Positions 8,173 to 16,090 of a DNA stretch of 64,000 nt are shown here, in pieces. The stretch is from Methylomicrobium sp035916875. Lineage in GTDB: Bacteria > Pseudomonadota > Gammaproteobacteria > Methylococcales > Methylomonadaceae. Where the stretch lies: the NCBI RefSeq assembly GCF_035916875.1, contig NZ_JAXUHN010000071.1, positions 1 through 64,000 of the forward strand, given 5' to 3'. The notes beneath the pieces are model-generated. The model did no database searches and had not been told where the DNA came from. It saw only the letters and a list, made by a program, of their open reading frames with translations. Position 1 is the first letter of the stretch. Each line of letters starts with the position of its first letter. Position numbers and translations under genes: made by a program.

Positions 8173-9520
8173 ACAACTGGCGGCGATGCTGAAATACGAG
8201 GCTTATAAGAATTCCGGTGTGGAATGGCTGGGAAAAATTCCAGCACATTGGGATATAACGCGTTTAGGTACACGTTTTGAAGAACGGAGACAAAAAGTTT
8301 CCGATAAAGATTTTCATCCATTATCTGTTACGAAAAATGGAATATTGCCGCAATTAGAAACTGCAGCAAAAACCAATGACGGTGACAATAGAAAATTGGT
8401 AAGAAAAGGAGATTTTGTTATCAATAGCCGATCTGATCGAAAAGGCTCTAGTGGGGTTTCTGATAGAGACGGATCAGTTTCACTCATCAATATTGTTTTA
8501 GAACCCAAAGGCATTCAACCACAATACTGCCAATATCTTTTGAAAAGCTATGCGTTTATCGAAGAATTTTATCGCATGGGTCATGGGATTGTTGCTGATC
8601 TTTGGACTACACGCTACGATGAAATGAAAGCGGTTATTATGGGAGTCCCTCCCTTTCCCGAACAGATCGCTATTGCTGCTTTTCTGGATCGGAAAACCGC
8701 GCAGATGGATCAGGCCGTGGCGATTAAGGAAAAACAGATCGCTTTGCTCAAAGAGCACAAACAAATTCTGATTCAAAATGCCGTTACCCGAGGCCTGAAT
8801 CCCAGCGCTCCCATGCGCGACTCCGGCGTGAAGTGGATTGGCGAGATACCGGCGCATTGGATTTGCGCAAGACTTAAAATGCATTCAAAAATCCAATCAG
8901 GGATAACTCTTGGCAAGTCATACCTTCAACAGAACTTTGTTGAAATGCCATATATAAGGGTAGCAAACGTTCAAAGTGGATATTTTAAATTAGATGATAT
9001 TGCAACAATTTCGGTACCAAATAACGAAATACCCCGTTATCTTTTACAGAACGGCGATATTCTTGTTACCGAAGGTGGCGATATTGATAAATTAGGTAGG
9101 GGTACTGTTTGGCGTGATGAGATTAAACCATGTCTACACCAAAATCATGTATTTGCTATTCGTGTAAATCAGTCAATATTGAGTCAGGACTTTGTTTCTA
9201 ATTTTCTGGCGACCGATATGGCACGAAAATACTTCATCGATACGGCGACAAAAACGACTAATTTAGCCTCAACTAATCGTACCCATCTGGGTAACTTGTA
9301 TTTGCCTTTACCCTCATTAACAGAACAAGCCGCCATTGTCGCCCACATCGAAACCGAATCCACCAAAATCGACCGAGCCATTTCAATTCAACAACAGCAA
9401 ATCGACAAACTGAAGGAATACAAAGCCACCCTGATCAATAGCGCGGTGACCGGCAAAATCAGGGTTCCTGCGCTCGTTGAAAGCTCAGCACCTGAACTCT
9501 CCGACAGCTTGGTGGCATAA
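8165..9520 (+). CDS. hsdS: Type I restriction specificity subunit S
   Basis: A 451-residue DNA recognition subunit with two target-recognition domains. Each begins with a near-identical element: SGVEWLGKIPAHW (about residues 18-30) and SGVKWIGEIPAHW (about 220-232). Each ends in a coiled-coil spacer (QMDQAVAIKEKQIALLKEHK, and TKIDRAISIQQQQIDKLKEY). The TRDs are more AT-rich than the flanking conserved parts, as expected for exchanged recognition domains. It begins inside the 3' end of the nuclease gene. The recognised sequence cannot be read from the protein. Confidence 0.93.
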   Translation: MIEQLAAMLKYEAYKNSGVEWLGKIPAHWDITRLGTRFEERRQKVSDKDFHPLSVTKNGILPQLETAAKTNDGDNRKLVRKGDFVINSRSDRKGSSGVSDRDGSVSLINIVLEPKGIQPQYCQYLLKSYAFIEEFYRMGHGIVADLWTTRYDEMKAVIMGVPPFPEQIAIAAFLDRKTAQMDQAVAIKEKQIALLKEHKQILIQNAVTRGLNPSAPMRDSGVKWIGEIPAHWICARLKMHSKIQSGITLGKSYLQQNFVEMPYIRVANVQSGYFKLDDIATISVPNNEIPRYLLQNGDILVTEGGDIDKLGRGTVWRDEIKPCLHQNHVFAIRVNQSILSQDFVSNFLATDMARKYFIDTATKTTNLASTNRTHLGNLYLPLPSLTEQAAIVAHIETESTKIDRAISIQQQQIDKLKEYKATLINSAVTGKIRVPALVESSAPELSDSLVA

Positions 9521-9530
9521 GGAAAACCCG

Positions 9531-12500
9531 ATGGTCAGTAAAACTAATGAAAAAGAACTGGAAATCGCGATCGAAAAACAACTGACCGGCACCTGCTTGG
9601 AAGCACAACAGGCCATTGCCGAAGGGAGCGAGGTACCCTTCACTCAGCATCACGGCTACCAGCTCGGCTTGCCGCAGGATTTTAATGCCCGTTATGCGCT
9701 CGATACGAAACGGTTCTGGGCGTTTCTGGAACAGACCCAGCACGACGAACTGGAAAAGCTGCAAAAACACGGCGGCGATTGGCAGCTAAAGGTGTTGGAA
9801 CGCTTCGACCGCCTGATCAAAAAATACGGCCTGCTGCACTTACTGAAAAAAGGCCTCAGCGTCGACGATGCCAATCTGACGCTGATGTATCCGGCGCCGC
9901 TGGCCAGCAGTTCCGACAAAGTGAAACAGAACTTTGCCGCCAATCTCTTCAGCAGCACCCGTCAGGTTCGCTATTCGCTGACTAATACGCTGGAAGAAAT
10001 CGATTTGGTGCTGTTCATCAACGGCCTGCCATTCGCCACCTTGGAGCTGAAAAATCCATGGACCGGACAGAATGCGCGTTATCACGGGCAAAAACAGTAC
10101 CGTGAGGACCGTGATATTGCTCAGCCCTTGCTGCAATTCGGCCACTGCCTGGTGCATATGGCGGTGGATACCGACGAGGTCTACATGACCACCAAGCTGG
10201 ACGGTAAAGCCACGTTCTTTTTACCGTTCAATAAGGGCCATAACCACGGCGCAGGTAATCCTACTAATCCGCACGGTCATAAAACCGCCTACTTGTGGGA
10301 AGAGATATTCAGCAAGGCCAGTATCGCCAATATCATCCAGCATTTCGTCCGGCTCGACGGCAGCAGCAAAGATCCGCTGCCCAAACGCACGCTCTATTTT
10401 CCGCGTTATCATCAGCTGGATGTGGTACGCCGGCTGGTGGACCATGCCAGTAAGCATGGGGTAGGGCAGACCTATCTGATTCAGCATTCGGCCGGCTCGG
10501 GTAAATCCAATTCGATCACCTGGGCGGCTTATCAGCTGATCGAAGCTTATCCGGCCAGCCTGAAGATACCGGGGGCTAAAAGTCTGGATCAGCCATTGTT
10601 CGATTCGGTGATTGTCGTTACCGACCGCCGTTTGCTCGATAAACAGCTACGCGAAAACATCCGCGAATTTTCCGAAGTCAAAAACATCATCGCGCCGGCA
10701 TTTAAGTCATCGGAACTGAAAAGCGCCCTGGAGCAGGGCAAAAAGATCATCATCACCACCATTCAGAAATTCCCGTTCATCATCGATGGCATTGCCGATC
10801 TCAGCGATAAGCGTTTTGCGGTGATCATCGACGAGGCGCACAGTTCCCAAAGCGGTTCCGCGCATGACAACATGAACCGGGCAATGGGCAAAAACGAGAA
10901 TGGCGATGAAGAAGGCATGGATGTTCAGGATAAAATCCTGCAGGCGATGCAATCCCGCAAAATGCGCGGGAACGCCTCCTATTTGGCCTTTACCGCCACG
11001 CCCAAAAATAATACGCTGGAGAAATTCGGCTGCAAACAGCCGGACGGCAGCTTCGCGCCGTTTGATCTGTATTCGATGAAGCAGGCCATCGAGGAAGGCT
11101 TCATCCTCGACGTACTGGCCAATTACACGACCTATAAGAGCTATTACGAGATTCAAAAATCGATTGCCGAGAATCCGCTGTTTGACAGCCAAAAGGCCCA
11201 GAAAAAACTGCGCGCTTACGTGGAGCGGCATCAGCAGACGATCAATATCAAGGCGGAGATCATCCTCGATCATTTTATTCCGCAGGTGGTCAACAGCAAA
11301 AAACTCAAGGGTAAAGCCAAGGGCATGGTGATCACCCAGAACATCGAAACCGCCATCCGTTATTATAAAGCCATTACCCGCCTGCTGAATGATCGCGGCA
11401 AGCCCTTCAAGGCGTTGATCGCGTTTTCAGGTACCAAGGAGATCGACGGCATTGAGTACACCGAAGCCGAGATGAATGGCTTTGCCGAGAACGAAACCCG
11501 CGACTATTTCAACCATGACGAGTATCGCTTACTGATCGTGGCGAACAAATATCTGACCGGCTTTGACCAACCCAAGCTTTGCGCGATGTACGTCGATAAG
11601 AAGCTACAGGGCGTACTGGCGGTGCAGGCGCTATCCCGCTTGAACCGCGCGGCGCCGAAGTGGGGCAAGAAAACCGAGGATCTGTTCATCCTCGATTTCT
11701 TCAATTCGGTCGAAGACATCAAAGCCGCCTTCGATCCTTTCTATACCGCAACCCGTTTATCGGAAGCGACCGATGTCAACGTGCTGCACGAGTTGAAAGA
11801 TGCGCTGGCCGATGTAGGCGTGTACGAATGGCAAGAGGTCGAACAATTTGTCGCACTGTACTTTGGCAATGCCGATGCCCAGCAACTGAGCCCGATCATC
11901 GACACGGCCGCGGCCCGTTTTAATAGCGAACTGGGATTGGAAGACCGCGACAAGGCCGACTTCAAGATTAAGGCCAAGCAATTCGTCAAGATCTACGGCC
12001 AAATGGCTTCGATCCTGCCGTATGAAATTGCCGTCTGGGAAAAGCTGTTCTGGTTCCTGAAATTCCTGATCCCCAAACTGATCGTTAAAGACCCGGACGC
12101 GGATCAAATCGATGAATTGCTGGATTCGGTGGATTTGTCTTCATACGGCCTGGAGCGCGTCAAGCTCAATCACAGCATCGGTTTGGACGCCAGTGAAACC
12201 GAACTGGAACCGCAAAACCCGAATCCGCGCGGCGCTCATGGCGGCGATCAAGATCACGATCCTTTGGACGAGATCATCCGCAATTTCAATGAGCGCTGGT
12301 TTCAGGGGTGGGGCGCAACGCCCCAAGAACAACGCATCAAGTTCATCAACATCGCCGACGGCATCAAGGCTCATCCCGATTTCGAAGAAAAATACCAAAA
12401 CAACCCGGATATCCATAACCGGGATTTGGCGTTCGAGAAGATATTTGAAGAAGTGATGTTGAAAAACCGGCGCAATGAACTCGAATTGTATAAGTTGTTA

Positions 12501-12563
12501 GCGAATGATGCTGCATTTAAAGCAGCCATGCAGCAGAGTTTGCGGCGGATGGTAGGGCTTTAA
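9531..12563 (+). CDS. hsdR: Type I restriction endonuclease subunit R
   Basis: A 1010-residue ATP-dependent translocase and nuclease. The N-terminal PD-(D/E)XK domain contains LATLELKNPWTG with the E-x-K pair. Walker A is HSAGSGKS at about 319-326, DEAH is at about 434-437, and a TATPK-type motif III (AFTATPK) follows. The start at ATG 9531 has AGGA 8 bases upstream and begins MVSKTNEKELE. An in-frame upstream start within hsdS is less likely. It closes the hsd operon 10 bp after hsdS. The C-terminus is helical and probably binds the M2S core. Confidence 0.93.
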   Translation: MVSKTNEKELEIAIEKQLTGTCLEAQQAIAEGSEVPFTQHHGYQLGLPQDFNARYALDTKRFWAFLEQTQHDELEKLQKHGGDWQLKVLERFDRLIKKYGLLHLLKKGLSVDDANLTLMYPAPLASSSDKVKQNFAANLFSSTRQVRYSLTNTLEEIDLVLFINGLPFATLELKNPWTGQNARYHGQKQYREDRDIAQPLLQFGHCLVHMAVDTDEVYMTTKLDGKATFFLPFNKGHNHGAGNPTNPHGHKTAYLWEEIFSKASIANIIQHFVRLDGSSKDPLPKRTLYFPRYHQLDVVRRLVDHASKHGVGQTYLIQHSAGSGKSNSITWAAYQLIEAYPASLKIPGAKSLDQPLFDSVIVVTDRRLLDKQLRENIREFSEVKNIIAPAFKSSELKSALEQGKKIIITTIQKFPFIIDGIADLSDKRFAVIIDEAHSSQSGSAHDNMNRAMGKNENGDEEGMDVQDKILQAMQSRKMRGNASYLAFTATPKNNTLEKFGCKQPDGSFAPFDLYSMKQAIEEGFILDVLANYTTYKSYYEIQKSIAENPLFDSQKAQKKLRAYVERHQQTINIKAEIILDHFIPQVVNSKKLKGKAKGMVITQNIETAIRYYKAITRLLNDRGKPFKALIAFSGTKEIDGIEYTEAEMNGFAENETRDYFNHDEYRLLIVANKYLTGFDQPKLCAMYVDKKLQGVLAVQALSRLNRAAPKWGKKTEDLFILDFFNSVEDIKAAFDPFYTATRLSEATDVNVLHELKDALADVGVYEWQEVEQFVALYFGNADAQQLSPIIDTAAARFNSELGLEDRDKADFKIKAKQFVKIYGQMASILPYEIAVWEKLFWFLKFLIPKLIVKDPDADQIDELLDSVDLSSYGLERVKLNHSIGLDASETELEPQNPNPRGAHGGDQDHDPLDEIIRNFNERWFQGWGATPQEQRIKFINIADGIKAHPDFEEKYQNNPDIHNRDLAFEKIFEEVMLKNRRNELELYKLLANDAAFKAAMQQSLRRMVGL

Positions 12564-12590
12564 ATAAGCCGCAGTCAGACCATTGAACAG

Positions 12591-12875
12591 CTAAAAGCTG
12601 TTCCAAAACTTCCTTTTGTCCTTATGGTAGAACTTGAAGGCCAACCACCAAAAGCTGAACAGCATTACCCATGCCGCCTTGTCATACCGGTGAGCAAATT
12701 TCTCTCTTATGACATCGGTTAAACCGGCCATTGGGCCGGTCAGCTGGAAATGAGCCAGTGAGTAATCGCCAACAAGGTTGATAACGATAAATCCCGTCAT
12801 TCCCAGAATGATGGTCGCCTGCGTGCGACCGGAATAGGCGATGACAATGAGAATTCCTGTGAAATAGTCTTTCAT
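12591..12875 (-). CDS. Hypothetical small membrane protein
   Basis: A 94-residue frame from ATG 12875 with two hydrophobic segments (ATIILGMTGFIVINLVG and AAWVMLFSFWWLAF) and a basic C-terminus (KFYHKDKRKFW). It starts 2 bp after the stop of the upstream gene on the same strand, so the two are probably one transcript. I do not recognise the family. Confidence 0.5.
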   Translation of the reverse strand: MKDYFTGILIVIAYSGRTQATIILGMTGFIVINLVGDYSLAHFQLTGPMAGLTDVIREKFAHRYDKAAWVMLFSFWWLAFKFYHKDKRKFWNSF

Positions 12876-12877
12876 AG

Positions 12878-13141
12878 TCAATTGAATGTATATTCTTTCC
12901 AAGGGATTTGGGAGATATGGATATTGGCCAAAAAGTCGACGATATCTTTTCGTCCCCGATAAGTGGGTACACCTCGGCCATTCTGTGCCATGAGAACTAT
13001 CGGCATTCCCGGAAAATATCTCGAGAAAGCCGAGGCTGCTTTCTGAAACTCCACTTGCGACTGAAGCACGAATTGTTTCACGATAACAATCGCAAATGTT
13101 ACGCCTTGTTCTTTTACAACTGCACCTTGTAGTTTCGTCAT
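12878..13141 (-). CDS. Hypothetical protein, partner of the downstream membrane protein
   Basis: An 87-residue soluble protein starting MTKLQGAVVKEQGV, with alternating hydrophobic strands (VTFAIVIVKQFV, MPIVLMAQNGRGVPTYRG) suggesting a small alpha/beta fold. It is directly followed by a two-helix membrane protein. The pair is AT-rich and sits between hsdR and the XRE-ImmA locus. Function is unknown. Confidence 0.5.
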   Translation of the reverse strand: MTKLQGAVVKEQGVTFAIVIVKQFVLQSQVEFQKAASAFSRYFPGMPIVLMAQNGRGVPTYRGRKDIVDFLANIHISQIPWKEYTFN

Positions 13142-13207
13142 TTTTTAACCTTAATAAAAATTGAAGGACGCCGGGTAAAAAGGGGCTCGCTAAGCCCCCA
13201 TAGGAAT

Positions 13208-13378
13208 CTATTTTTCTTTGCGAACCCCTTTAAATGGGGTGCCATCTGACTTAACGTCCATGAAACGCCCAGTATTAGCATCGCGTTTTACCCAATGTCC
13301 TGAAGTCGTTTGAGTTTGAGAGCGTTCTTTAACGGCGCCAATGCGATGACCGTCATTTTTTGGGGGATTTGTTGCCAT
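13208..13378 (-). CDS. Small conserved hypothetical protein (56 aa)
   Basis: A 56-residue basic protein starting MATNPPKNDGHRIGAVKERS, with KRDANTGRFMDVK and a FKGVRKEK tail. This short sequence type is a widespread uncharacterised family. It is transcribed divergently from the XRE regulator and shares the palindromic operators between them. No start other than ATG 13378 is available. Confidence 0.7.
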   Translation of the reverse strand: MATNPPKNDGHRIGAVKERSQTQTTSGHWVKRDANTGRFMDVKSDGTPFKGVRKEK

Positions 13379-13412
13379 AACTAACTCCGCGTAATTGATA
13401 AAATGCCATTCA

Positions 13413-13428
13413 ATTGCTAAAATGCAAT
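13413..13428. promoter_or_regulatory. Palindromic operator copy 1 (ATTGC-N6-GCAAT)
   Basis: ATTGCTAAAATGCAAT is an inverted repeat lying between the divergent 56-aa gene and the XRE regulator. A second copy is 53 bp away (about five helical turns), with a half-site ATTGCTA at 13447-13453. It is the probable binding site of the adjacent XRE protein. Confidence 0.65.
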
Positions 13429-13465
13429 CACAGGCAAAGTTTATAGATTGCTATTTAGGTTGTCA

Positions 13466-13481
13466 ATTGCTACTTTGCAAT
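13466..13481. promoter_or_regulatory. Palindromic operator copy 2 (ATTGC-N6-GCAAT)
   Basis: ATTGCTACTTTGCAAT repeats the first operator, including the CAATTGCTA left flank. It lies just upstream of the XRE start, where binding would block its translation or transcription start region. Confidence 0.65.
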
Positions 13482-13501
13482 TTTTTAATATGAGGATAGG
13501 G

Positions 13502-13861
13502 GTGAACACACAAATCGGCGATTTCGACGCCATGGCATTTTACAGAGCGCTTGATGCTGAACGAGAAAGCAAGCATCTAAACTGGAAGCAACTAGCTGCG
13601 CAAACCGGCGTTAGCGCCTCAACATTGACAAGAATGGCTCAAGGCAGAAGACCTGATGCGGACAGCTTGGCTAAATTATCTGCGTGGGCAGGACTCAATC
13701 CGGCGGATTATGTTGATAGAATAGGGGTCATTCAATCCGCAGAGTCTTTGACCAAAGTTCTGGCCTATTTCAGAGCGGACGCCAACTTAACCAAGGAAGC
13801 CGCAGTAGCCCTCGAAGAGATGGTGCAAGCGGCCTATAACCGATTAAAGAAAAAAAATTGA
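13502..13861 (+). CDS. XRE-family helix-turn-helix regulator
   Basis: A 119-residue protein from GTG 13502 (GAGG lies 6 bases upstream; ATG 13532 is the alternative). It holds a compact HTH: LNWKQLAAQTGVSASTLTRMAQGRRPDADSL has the XRE helix-turn-helix. The C-terminal part is helical. Its stop overlaps the TTG start of the ImmA/IrrE gene, so the two are coupled, as in phage and ICE repressor/anti-repressor pairs and COG2856 toxin-antitoxin-like loci. Confidence 0.8.
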   Translation: MNTQIGDFDAMAFYRALDAERESKHLNWKQLAAQTGVSASTLTRMAQGRRPDADSLAKLSAWAGLNPADYVDRIGVIQSAESLTKVLAYFRADANLTKEAAVALEEMVQAAYNRLKKKN

Positions 13862-14403
13862 GTTTACGCCGCGGGTTCAAGACCGAAGCAAACCAAATTG
13901 CTGCGGAAATACGGGGTGAATTAGGGTTGTCTCAGTTTGACCCTTTGGATCCATGGGTATTGTCTAAACATTTGGCAATTGATGTTTTGCCTCTTAGCGA
14001 AATGCGCCGTGAGGCTCCCCGCGCTGTTACTCATTTTTTGGGAGAAGGCTCTAATATCTTCTCTGCCATCACGATATTCCATGGAACTGCTCGACTCATT
14101 ATTCACAATGACCGGCATTCTAAGGGGAGGCAAAGTAGCAATATCGCCCACGAGTTATCTCATGCATTGTTACAACATCCTCCTATGCCCCCTTTAACAG
14201 AATTAGGGCTTAGAAATTTCAACAAAGATTTAGAGGATGAAGCCAATTGGCTTGCAGGAGTGCTTTTAATTCCTGAGCAAGCTGCCTTGAAGATAGCGCG
14301 TCAGCGGCTGGATCTCGCTGAAGCGGCGAGTCAATATGGCGTTAGCACTCAAATGGTTAGCTATCGGCTTAACGTCACGGCTGCACGCAAGCGCGTTCGG
14401 TAG
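13858..14403 (+). CDS. ImmA/IrrE family metallopeptidase
   Basis: A 181-residue predicted zinc peptidase. The HExxH motif is within IAHELSHALLQHPP, and a downstream glutamate lies in DLEDEANWLAGVLLIP, the typical third ligand region of DUF955 proteins. The TTG start overlaps the XRE stop (TTGA). Relatives cleave or displace a cognate XRE repressor on damage or signal. Here it lies 94 bp before the DUF4062 operon on the same strand, so it could control it (inference). Confidence 0.85.
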   Translation: MSLRRGFKTEANQIAAEIRGELGLSQFDPLDPWVLSKHLAIDVLPLSEMRREAPRAVTHFLGEGSNIFSAITIFHGTARLIIHNDRHSKGRQSSNIAHELSHALLQHPPMPPLTELGLRNFNKDLEDEANWLAGVLLIPEQAALKIARQRLDLAEAASQYGVSTQMVSYRLNVTAARKRVR

Positions 14404-14497
14404 ACTGTTCATTCCAGCCGATACATTCAATTGAATTACTCAAAGCTGCCTGCGCAATCTGTTTCTCGGGAATTGAGCCAATGAAAGTATTTTCTTA

Positions 14498-15181
14498 ATG
14501 AACGAAAATATCAAAATAATGTTGAGTTCTACAATCTCTGACATGGCAGCTGATCGGGATGCTGTTATGAAAGTTTTTTCGAAATATCATTTTGTCGAAA
14601 TTACAGGGGCTAAGCCTATTCAACAGTCATACGCAATTAACCCGTATACAAATACCCTAAAATTCGCTGAAGAATGTGATTTTTATATTCTTCTATTAGG
14701 AGAGCGATACGGGTATGAAATCCGCCAGGGAACATCAGCCACAGAAGCAGAATTTGATCGTGCTGTAAAAATAAACCCTACAAAAGTTTTGGTATTCAAA
14801 AACACTTCGGTCATTCCAGAACCCAAACAAGAAATTTTTATCAAAAAAGTCGGTGACTACTATAAAGGCTATTGGATATCAGATTATGAGTTTACTCACG
14901 ATCTCCAGGATCTTGTTGAAAACAGTTTTTTAAATTTATTGAAAGACAGAGCTTCGATTGGTAAAAATCTTACTTATGTCGATCATTTTGTAAGAATTGC
15001 TAGCCAACGACGCCCAACACAAGATACCGTTGTCTATTATGAGGTAACTAAAGATGGGGCCGAATTGACTTACGAATTGCATGGAAAGTCTCATACTGTT
15101 CATTTTTCTCGAGCGGAAATTAACAGAGATTTCTGGGGGTGCCTTTCTAAACTCGACCAGCAATTTAATGATTGGATTTAA
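14498..15181 (+). CDS. DUF4062 (TIR-like) domain protein
   Basis: A 227-residue protein. The N-terminal DUF4062 domain spans about residues 5-120: KIMLSSTISDMAADRDAV at the start, then CDFYILLLGERYGYEI, then SATEAEFDRAV. This architecture is related to TIR/SEFIR signalling folds and is common in predicted immune proteins, where it may bind or process nucleotides. The C-terminal 100 residues are unassigned and could be a sensor. Three bases separate it from the PRTase-like gene. The region is markedly AT-rich compared with hsd. I infer that it is a sensor or effector of a small defence operon. Confidence 0.75.
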   Translation: MNENIKIMLSSTISDMAADRDAVMKVFSKYHFVEITGAKPIQQSYAINPYTNTLKFAEECDFYILLLGERYGYEIRQGTSATEAEFDRAVKINPTKVLVFKNTSVIPEPKQEIFIKKVGDYYKGYWISDYEFTHDLQDLVENSFLNLLKDRASIGKNLTYVDHFVRIASQRRPTQDTVVYYEVTKDGAELTYELHGKSHTVHFSRAEINRDFWGCLSKLDQQFNDWI

Positions 15182-15184
15182 TCA

Positions 15185-15820
15185 ATGCATGATCTTCTGA
15201 AATCAGCTTATACCGATAGTTTAAAGTCGGTCGTTATGAATTCCGAGTCCGATCAAGATACGTTAAGATCAGCTATAACTGATCTTGGTGAGGAAATAGG
15301 AAAAAAAATTATCGAAAATTACTTTGTAACTGAAAAGGCTTTTAAAACCCCAATGATGGTTGAAGTCGCTGGGTTATATCCAAGCATTCCTCTATGTGCA
15401 ATAGTTACGACAAGAGATGATTTTTCCTTTCTCGGTAAAGGGCTCACTAAAAAAATTAAGAATTCAATAGCTGGCTACATGGACTTCGAAGGGAGGAGAG
15501 GAATCCAGGCTCTGAACACGGGGATTAGCCACTTGGAATTACCCGAACTCAAGGGAGAAAGTATTCATACTCTTATAGTGGGAAAAGCGGTATTAGCCAC
15601 TGGATGCACTGCCATACATCTGACAAAAACAGCGATTAAGAGATGTATGCCTCGTCATGTGGTTATCTGCTCGATATTTTATACAGAAGAGGCGATTGCT
15701 GAATTAAGGCGTGAATTACCGAATGCTGACATTATGGTCGTTGGAGATCCTGATCAATTAAATGATGATGGAATGTTAACCCCTGGCGTTGGTAATTTAG
15801 ATTTGAGGCTTTGTGCGTGA
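15185..15820 (+). CDS. Uracil phosphoribosyltransferase-like protein
   Basis: A 211-residue protein with the layout of type I PRTases of the UPRT group. VLATGCTAIH at about 138-147 matches the PRPP loop (canonical LATGGS), and LNDDGMLTPGVGNLDLR at the C-terminus matches the uracil-binding hood (canonical LNENGYIVPGLGDAGDR). Two differences stand out. The acidic residue that normally precedes the PRPP loop is replaced (VGKAVLATG), and the hood Asp is Asn. This suggests altered chemistry or ligand sensing and not housekeeping uracil salvage. It is coupled to the DUF1653 gene by GTGA. Confidence 0.7.
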   Translation: MHDLLKSAYTDSLKSVVMNSESDQDTLRSAITDLGEEIGKKIIENYFVTEKAFKTPMMVEVAGLYPSIPLCAIVTTRDDFSFLGKGLTKKIKNSIAGYMDFEGRRGIQALNTGISHLELPELKGESIHTLIVGKAVLATGCTAIHLTKTAIKRCMPRHVVICSIFYTEEAIAELRRELPNADIMVVGDPDQLNDDGMLTPGVGNLDLRLCA

Positions 15821-16065
15821 ATAGTCAAGATATTAAGCTTGGGAAATATAGGCATTTCAAAGGAAAAGAGTATGAAGTTATTGGCTTAGCAAAACATTCA
15901 GAAACTTTAGAGGACATGGTAGTTTATAAAGACTTATATGGCGAAGGCTTGCTATGGGTGAGGCCAGCCAGCATGTTTATTGATCAGGTACAAGTCGATG
16001 GTCAACTTGTACCACGATTTGTTTTTCAACAAGAGAATCTTCCAGTTGAGTTTACGAAGGACTGA
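15817..16065 (+). CDS. DUF1653 domain protein
   Basis: An 82-residue protein consisting of one DUF1653 domain: LGKYRHFKGKEYEVIGLAKH, then EDMVVYKDLYGEGLLWVRP. The GTG at 15817 overlaps the upstream stop (GTGA), so it is the third coupled gene of the DUF4062 operon. DUF1653 proteins are small beta-rich proteins of unknown biochemical role, often linked to nucleotide-related enzymes. A standard annotation would miss that it belongs to this operon. Confidence 0.85.
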   Translation: MNSQDIKLGKYRHFKGKEYEVIGLAKHSETLEDMVVYKDLYGEGLLWVRPASMFIDQVQVDGQLVPRFVFQQENLPVEFTKD

Positions 16066-16090
16066 CCTGACTTGAGTCAAACGCTTTTTG

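Noticed and set aside
10707..11273. 188-codon antisense frame over hsdR
   Set aside because: Same reason; composition follows the opposite codon positions of hsdR.
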